The notes under the pieces are model-generated. The model was not told where the DNA came from and ran no database searches. It worked only from the letters and a program-made list of their open reading frames with translations. A stretch of 64,000 nucleotides of DNA from Streptomyces sp. AA1529. Its GTDB lineage: Bacteria > Actinomycetota > Actinomycetes > Streptomycetales > Streptomycetaceae. The position numbers and the translations under genes were made by a program. Below are positions 59,143-64,000 of this stretch, piece after piece. The first letter of the stretch is position 1; each line of letters opens with the position of its first letter. The DNA lies in NCBI RefSeq assembly GCF_000280905.1, contig NZ_ALAP01000015.1, positions 1 through 64,000 of the forward strand. Direction: 5' to 3'.

Positions 59143-60339
59143 TCAGCGGCGGGCGACGCCCTCCGCGCGGGCCGCCGCCGCCACCGCGGAGGTCACGGCC
59201 GGGGCGACGCGCTCGTCGAAGGGCGAGGGGATCACCCGGTCCGCGCTCAGCTCGTCGGCCACCACGGCGGCCAGCGCCTCGGCGGCGGCCAGCTTCATGC
59301 CCTCGGTGATGTCCGTGGCGCGCACCTGCAGGGCTCCGGCGAAGATGCCGGGGAACGCCAGCACGTTGTTGATCTGGTTCGGGTAGTCGCTGCGGCCGGT
59401 GGCCACCACGGACGCGTACTTGCGGGCCACGTCCGGGTGGATCTCCGGGTTCGGGTTGGCCATGGCGAAGACGAAGGCGTCCTCGGCCATCCGTGCGACG
59501 GCCTCCTCGGGGACCGTGCCGCCGCTCACGCCGATGAACACGTCGGCGCCCTCGAGCACCGACTCCAGCGAACCGGTGCGGTTCCCCTTGTTGGTGAAGC
59601 CCGCCAGATCCCGCTTGACCTCGGTGAGGTCGCCGCGGTCGCGGGAGACGACGCCCTTGCGGTCGCAGACCGCCACGTCCCCGATGCCGGCCTCCACCAG
59701 GATCTTCGCGATGGCCACCCCGGCGGCGCCCGCGCCGGAGATGACGGCGCGCAGCGAGCCCAGCGCCCGGCCGCTCAGCTTCGCGGCGTTGCGCAGCGCG
59801 GCCAGCGTGACGATGGCCGTGCCGTGCTGGTCGTCGTGGAAGACCGGGATGTCCAGCGTCTCCTTGAGGCGGGCCTCGATCTCGAAGCACCGGGGTGCCG
59901 AGATGTCCTCGAGGTTGACCCCGCCGAACGAGGGCGCCAGCCGCTGGACCGTGGCCACGATCTCGTCCGTGTCCTGGGTGTCCAGCGCGAGCGGCACCGC
60001 GTCGACGCCGCCGAACTGCTTGAAGAGGATGGCCTTGCCCTCCATGACCGGGAGCGAGGCGCCGGGGCCGATGTCGCCCAGCCCGAGCACGGCGCTGCCG
60101 TCGGTCACCACCGCGACGACCTGGGACTTCCAGGTGTAGTCGTCGACGAGCTCGGGCTGCTCCGCGATGGCGCTGCAGACCTTGGCGACGCCCGGCGTGT
60201 AGGCGAGGGACAGGTCGTCCGCGTCCCGCACGGGCACGGTCGCCTGAACGGCCATCTTGCCGCCCCGGTGCAGGGCGAACGCCGGATCGATCACGTCCGG
60301 CTCCAGCCCGTCCTTCTGATTGACGATCTCCGCTGCCAC
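59143..60339 (-). CDS. NAD(P)-dependent malic enzyme
   Basis: A 398-residue small-type malic enzyme converting malate to pyruvate and CO2. It has PAFALHRGGKMAVQATVP, DLSLAYTPGVAKVC (catalytic Tyr), GGVNLEDISAPRCFEIE and DIPVFHDDQHGTAIVTLAAL (metal-binding acids), then the Rossmann motif SGAGAAGVAIAKIL. NAD versus NADP preference cannot be read reliably here. The GTG start at 60339 follows family sequence (MAAEIVNQKDG); upstream codons are not family-like. It lies alone, convergent with the methyltransferase. Confidence 0.94.
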   Translation of the reverse strand: MAAEIVNQKDGLEPDVIDPAFALHRGGKMAVQATVPVRDADDLSLAYTPGVAKVCSAIAEQPELVDDYTWKSQVVAVVTDGSAVLGLGDIGPGASLPVMEGKAILFKQFGGVDAVPLALDTQDTDEIVATVQRLAPSFGGVNLEDISAPRCFEIEARLKETLDIPVFHDDQHGTAIVTLAALRNAAKLSGRALGSLRAVISGAGAAGVAIAKILVEAGIGDVAVCDRKGVVSRDRGDLTEVKRDLAGFTNKGNRTGSLESVLEGADVFIGVSGGTVPEEAVARMAEDAFVFAMANPNPEIHPDVARKYASVVATGRSDYPNQINNVLAFPGIFAGALQVRATDITEGMKLAAAEALAAVVADELSADRVIPSPFDERVAPAVTSAVAAAARAEGVARR

Positions 60340-60871
60340 TGTGTTGAACCCCTTAGTCGAATCTGGTGAGGGTGACCGCTCCCTGCGGTGAGGAACGGGC
60401 GGGCACCGCGTCCGCTTCCCGGGCGAGCGGCCTGCCGCTGCCCGGAGGGAGGTACGGACGCCGGGCGCGCCGCACACGCGCCCTGGTCCCCGGGTGAGGG
60501 GTGTAATCGACCTTTCTACCCGACACCCGCCGCCGGGGACGACCTACTTCCGGCCGCACCGGTGTCCAAGCTGGCGGAATGCGGGACAAAGTGCCTCGAC
60601 TCCGACTCGAAGTCCGCAGGGTGAGACGGCCGGGGAGTGTGAGAGACCGCACTCCGGCCCGTAATCCCCTTTACGGCCGTTCCCACCGCCCTGTATCCGG
60701 AGTCCTGTATCCGTTATCCGATTTTGACCTCGGAGGCGTCCTGCTGCCGCTTGTCCGGATGGCAAGATGCCCCCCATCGTTCATCCGTTCATCCGTCGGA
60801 CACGGTCGCGACATCCGAAGGTGTGTGCCCGACCCCACGGCTGCTCTCCCTCACCGCAGGAGGACCCGCTC
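60340..60871. other. Gene-free stretch between malic enzyme and the ABC transporter
   Basis: About 530 bases without a supported gene. CTGTATCCG occurs twice and TATCCG three times at about 60690-60720, an unusually AT-rich cluster that could be an operator or promoter of the transporter operon. TTGACC at 60724-60729 is a possible -35 but lacks a clear -10. The ribosome site AGGAGG ends seven bases before the start at 60872. Confidence 0.4.
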
Positions 60872-61840
60872 ATGACCGCTAGCAGGCGCATGACCGCCGG
60901 CCGGGCCGCACGTACGGCCGCTCGTACGGCCACTCGGCGTGCCGGGATCATCCCGGTCGCCCTCGTCACCGGCGGCGCCCTGCTGCTGACCGGCTGCGGC
61001 GACCAGACCGAGGGCGCCGACGGCGGCAGCTCCGGCGAGAAGGCCGAGCTGAGCTCGAAGCTGCCCGACGAGATCCGCAGCGCCGGTGTCATCAAGGTCG
61101 GCACCGACGCCGCGTACAAGCCGATGGAGTTCAAGGAAGGGGCCGACATCGTCGGCCTGGACCCCGACCTCGCCAAGGCGATGGGGGAGAAGCTGGGGGT
61201 CCGCTTCGAGTTCTCCAACGGCACCTTCGACGGTCTGATCACCTCCATGCAGACCGGCCGCTTCGACATGATCATGTCGTCGATGACGGACACCAAGGAC
61301 CGCCAGGAGGGCCTGGACGACAAGGGGAAGAAGGCCGGCAAGGGCGTCGACTTCGTCGACTACCTCTCCGCGGGCTCCTCGATCCTGGTCAAGAAGGGCA
61401 ACCCGGACAAGATCGAGTCGGTCGACCAGATGTGCGGCAAGAAGGTCGCCACCCAGCGCGGCACCACCTCGCACGAGATCCTCAAGACGCAGACGAAGAA
61501 GTGCGTCGAGGACGGCGAGAAGAAGATCGGCATCGAGGCGTACAACACCGACGACGAGGCCCGGGTGCGGCTGAAGGCCGGCGGTGTCGTCGCCGACATC
61601 TCGGACTTCCCGGTCGCCGCCAACGCGGCCAAGTCCGGCTCCGACTTCGAGGTCGTCGGCGACCAGATGCAGTCCGCCCCCTACGGGATGGCCGTCGCCA
61701 AGGACAACAAGAAGCTCCGCGACGCCCTCCGGGCCGCGATGGACGCGATCATCGAGGACGGCTCGTACAAGAAGGCCCTGGAGAAGTGGGGCGTCGAGGA
61801 CGGCGGCGTCGAGAAGGCCGCGATCAACGGCGGCTCCTGA
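60872..61840 (+). CDS. Amino-acid ABC transporter substrate-binding lipoprotein
   Basis: A 322-residue family-3 solute-binding protein. The lipoprotein signal has an Arg-rich n-region (RRMTAGRAARTAARTATRR), a hydrophobic core and lipobox LLTGC. The mature domain shows GVIKVGTDAAYKPMEF and GLDPDLAKAMGEKLGVRFEF, characteristic of polar amino-acid binders, and YGMAVAKDNKKLRDALRAAMDAII. Specificity, perhaps glutamate, glutamine or cystine, is not decidable here. It is the first gene of a three-gene operon with a permease and an ATPase. Confidence 0.92.
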   Translation: MTASRRMTAGRAARTAARTATRRAGIIPVALVTGGALLLTGCGDQTEGADGGSSGEKAELSSKLPDEIRSAGVIKVGTDAAYKPMEFKEGADIVGLDPDLAKAMGEKLGVRFEFSNGTFDGLITSMQTGRFDMIMSSMTDTKDRQEGLDDKGKKAGKGVDFVDYLSAGSSILVKKGNPDKIESVDQMCGKKVATQRGTTSHEILKTQTKKCVEDGEKKIGIEAYNTDDEARVRLKAGGVVADISDFPVAANAAKSGSDFEVVGDQMQSAPYGMAVAKDNKKLRDALRAAMDAIIEDGSYKKALEKWGVEDGGVEKAAINGGS

Positions 61841-61906
61841 GCCGCGCGGCGACGACGCACCAGACACACCCCGCAGGACGTCCAGGACGCTGAGAGGCAA
61901 GCCCCC

Positions 61907-62863
61907 GTGACACCACCCACCACCGACAAGATCCCCTCCGGCGGGGCACCTCCGTCGAAGGACGCACCGGAGGCCATCAAGGCCATCCCCGTACGGCACT
62001 ACGGGCGGTACGTCTCCGCCGTCGTGGTCCTCGCGCTGCTGGCGCTGCTGATCCGCGCCTTCGCCACCGCGGAGGGGCTGCGCTGGCAGGCGGTGGGGGA
62101 CTTCTTCTTCAACGACCAGATCCTCGAGGGCGTCCGCAACACGCTGGTCGTCAGCGTGCTCTCGATGCTCATGGGGCTGGTGCTGGGGATCGTCCTGGCC
62201 GTCATGCGGATGTCGAAGAACCCGGTGACCTCGTCCGTCGCCTGGGGCTACATCTGGTTCTTCCGCGGCACACCCGTCTATGTGCAGCTGCTGCTCTGGT
62301 TCAACCTGGCGCTGATCTTCCCGGTGCTGAACCTGATGCCGCTCTACAAGGACGAGATGACCGACGTCATGACCCCGTTCATGGCGGCGCTCCTGGGCCT
62401 GGGGCTGAACGAGGCCGCCTACATGGCGGAGATCTGCCGGGCGGGCATCCAGTCCGTCGACGAGGGCCAGACCGAGGCGTCCCAGGCGCTGGGGATGACC
62501 CAGGGCCAGAACATGCGGCGCATCGTGCTCCCGCAGGCGATGCGGGTGATCGTGCCGCCCACCGGCAACGAGTTCATCAACCTGCTGAAGACCTCCTCGC
62601 TCTGTTCGGTCGTGATGTACGAGGAACTGCTGCGCAAGGCGCAGAACATCGGCAACAACTCCAGCGCCGTCGTCGAGATGCTGCTGGTCGCCACCATCTG
62701 GTACCTGGTCATCACCAGCATCTTCAGCGTGGGCCAGTACTACCTGGAGCGGCGCTACGCGCGCGGCTCCCTGCGCCAACTGCCCGAGACCCCGTGGCAG
62801 CGCGTACGCAAGAACGTCTTCGCCTTCGGGCGCGGCACCGGATCGGGGGCGCAGGGCGCATGA
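61907..62863 (+). CDS. Amino-acid ABC transporter permease
   Basis: A 318-residue HisM/GlnP-type permease with about five helices ([45 protein letters not shown] and others). The EAA loop reads [44 protein letters not shown], a textbook polar amino-acid permease loop. It has a ~45-residue cytoplasmic N-terminus and a short C-terminal tail. The GTG start is at 61907. Only one permease gene is present, so it probably works as a homodimer. The stop overlaps the ATPase start (ATGA). Confidence 0.93.
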   Translation: MTPPTTDKIPSGGAPPSKDAPEAIKAIPVRHYGRYVSAVVVLALLALLIRAFATAEGLRWQAVGDFFFNDQILEGVRNTLVVSVLSMLMGLVLGIVLAVMRMSKNPVTSSVAWGYIWFFRGTPVYVQLLLWFNLALIFPVLNLMPLYKDEMTDVMTPFMAALLGLGLNEAAYMAEICRAGIQSVDEGQTEASQALGMTQGQNMRRIVLPQAMRVIVPPTGNEFINLLKTSSLCSVVMYEELLRKAQNIGNNSSAVVEMLLVATIWYLVITSIFSVGQYYLERRYARGSLRQLPETPWQRVRKNVFAFGRGTGSGAQGA

Positions 62864-63651
62864 GCACGTCGGTCAAGAAGAAGGAGAGCGGCGGCCCGAT
62901 GGTCAGGGCCGAGCGCGTCTGCAAGTCGTTCGGCCACGTCGAGGTCCTCAAGGGCATCGACCTGGAGGTGAAGACCGGCGAGGTGTTCTGCATCGTCGGT
63001 CCGTCCGGGTCCGGCAAGTCCACCTTCCTGCGGTGCATCAACCACCTGGAGAAGATCAACGCCGGCCGGCTGTACGTGGACGGCACGCTCGTCGGGTACC
63101 GCGAGAAGGGCGGCAGGCTCTACGAACTGCGGGACCGCGAGGTGGCGGCCCAGCGCCGCGGCATCGGGATGGTCTTCCAGCGCTTCAACCTCTTCCCGCA
63201 CATGACCGCGGTGGAGAACGTGATGGAGGCACCCGTCCAGGTCAAGCGGACCCCGCGGGCCGAGGCACGCAAGCGGGCCGCGGAACTGCTGGACCGGGTG
63301 GGGCTGGCCGACAAGATCGACTCGTTCCCCGCGCAGCTGTCCGGCGGTCAGCAGCAGCGCGTCGCCATCGCGCGGGCGCTGGCCATGGACCCCAAGCTGA
63401 TGCTCTTCGACGAGCCGACCTCTGCGCTGGACCCGGAGCTGGTCGGCGAGGTGCTGGACGTGATGAAGGCGCTGGCCCGGGACGGGATGACGATGGTGGT
63501 CGTCACCCACGAGATGGGCTTCGCGCGGGAGGTCGGCGACTCGCTGGTGTTCATGGACGGCGGCGTCGTCGTCGAGTCCGGCAACCCCCGGGACGTCCTC
63601 ACCGACCCGCAGCACGAGCGCACCAAGTCGTTCCTCTCGAAGGTGCTCTAG
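62860..63651 (+). CDS. Amino-acid ABC transporter ATPase
   Basis: A 263-residue ATP-binding subunit of the GlnQ/HisP class. Walker [11 protein letters not shown]-loop [11 protein letters not shown], signature LSGGQQQR, Walker [15 protein letters not shown] and the H-loop [12 protein letters not shown] are all intact. It starts with a four-base overlap on the permease gene, so the two are coupled. A 10-bp hairpin follows 15 bases after the stop and ends the operon. Confidence 0.96.
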   Translation: MSTSVKKKESGGPMVRAERVCKSFGHVEVLKGIDLEVKTGEVFCIVGPSGSGKSTFLRCINHLEKINAGRLYVDGTLVGYREKGGRLYELRDREVAAQRRGIGMVFQRFNLFPHMTAVENVMEAPVQVKRTPRAEARKRAAELLDRVGLADKIDSFPAQLSGGQQQRVAIARALAMDPKLMLFDEPTSALDPELVGEVLDVMKALARDGMTMVVVTHEMGFAREVGDSLVFMDGGVVVESGNPRDVLTDPQHERTKSFLSKVL

Positions 63652-63665
63652 ACCGCCGTCCGCCG

Positions 63666-63709
63666 GGAACCGCGGCCCGCCCCGCCGGGCCGGGACGGAC
63701 CGCGGTTCC
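63666..63709 (+). terminator. Terminator of the amino-acid ABC operon
   Basis: GGAACCGCGG (63666-63675) pairs perfectly with CCGCGGTTCC (63700-63709). The loop has further GC pairing. Confidence 0.65.
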
Positions 63710-63745
63710 TGGAATACCGGCCCGCGGTGTGATGCTGTGTCCGCC

Positions 63746-64000
63746 ATGGCACATCACGCATCCCTGGGCAGGGTCGGCATCTGGGCCTCCGCACTGCGTA
63801 CCGACGACGCCGCGCGGCGCCCCCTGGTCGAAGAGGCCGCCGCCGAACTCGACGAGCTGGGCTACGGCACGCTGTGGATCGGCGGCAGTCCCTCGCCGGA
63901 CATGGCGCAGCGGCTGCTGGCCGCCACCTCGCGGGCGACGGTCGGCACCAGCATCCTCAACATCTGGGAGCACGCGGCTGTCGAGGTCGCCGCGCGGCAC
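63746..64000 (+). CDS. Luciferase-like (LLM) F420-type oxidoreductase, 5' part
   Basis: The 85 codons visible encode the N-terminus of a TIM-barrel luciferase-like monooxygenase. It begins LGRVGIWASALR, then EEAAAELDELGYGTLWIGGS, then a second strand ATVGTSILNIWEHAAVEVAARH, matching the actinobacterial F420-dependent LLM class. The gene is cut by the window edge, so length and active site cannot be checked. ATG 63746 lies about 40 bases after the previous operon's terminator. Confidence 0.8.
   Translation, partial: MAHHASLGRVGIWASALRTDDAARRPLVEEAAAELDELGYGTLWIGGSPSPDMAQRLLAATSRATVGTSILNIWEHAAVEVAARH

Overview
The DNA is about 70% GC, uses GTG and TTG starts freely, and carries dasR-dasABC, sigR-rsrA, prsH-sigH, wblE, nickel superoxide dismutase and a B12-controlled class Ia ribonucleotide reductase. 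This is a Streptomyces (or very close relative) chromosome. Gene order from catR through the ABC transporter at the right end resembles, as far as I remember it, the region around SCO5180-SCO5262 of S. coelicolor. This is therefore mostly conserved core rather than an accessory island.

Layout. 0.2-5.4 kb: a membrane-anchored PDZ/Lon-type protease, a PPA1309-family protein and a large UPF0182 membrane protein. 5.4-7.9 kb: two initiator tRNA genes, each with its own promoter and terminator, flank a long Sel1-repeat protein. 8-10 kb: a Fur-type peroxide regulator diverges from catalase, with a palindromic operator in the catalase promoter. 10-17.8 kb: CBS protein, hisN, a TetR regulator with a TTA codon, then on the minus strand M50 protease-aroA-rsgA-SMR exporter, then an SRAP protein and an alpha/beta hydrolase. 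17.9-22.9 kb: sigR-rsrA (thiol stress), a coupled HD-GYP pair and a TPR protein. 23-27.7 kb: peptide deformylase converging on nrdAB, whose 5' region holds a cobalamin riboswitch and paired NrdR boxes.

27.7-38.7 kb: acetyltransferase, ybdD-cstA, then the chitobiose system dasR / dasABC / GH3 hexosaminidase, followed by a SIS-domain protein and a class II aldolase. DasR sites lie between dasR and dasA, and a third candidate lies before the histidine kinase gene. DasABC has no ATPase gene here, as expected if the shared MsiK ATPase energises it. 39-50 kb: histidine kinase, wblE, diacylglycerol kinase, prsH-sigH (osmotic/developmental stress), a PLP enzyme, an amidase and two divergent HTH/TPR regulators, one with a TTA codon.

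50-64 kb: Nudix hydrolase, a small helical protein, a methyltransferase and an acetyltransferase that each carry a single-base frameshift in a G run, an rppA-cupin-P450 pigment cluster, sodN/sodX, a CGNR protein, a methyltransferase, malic enzyme, an amino-acid ABC transporter and the start of a luciferase-like oxidoreductase that runs off the right edge.

I found no phage, transposon, CRISPR array or obvious undescribed defence system. The most informative signals are regulatory (dre site before the kinase, CRP-like site before wblE, palindromes before prsH-sigH, rppA and the HTH/TPR gene, two bldA-type TTA codons, dual sigR start) and structural (two neighbouring frameshifts, a degenerate HD-GYP partner). 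Functional assignments come from reading the sequence and remembered families; no database search was run.
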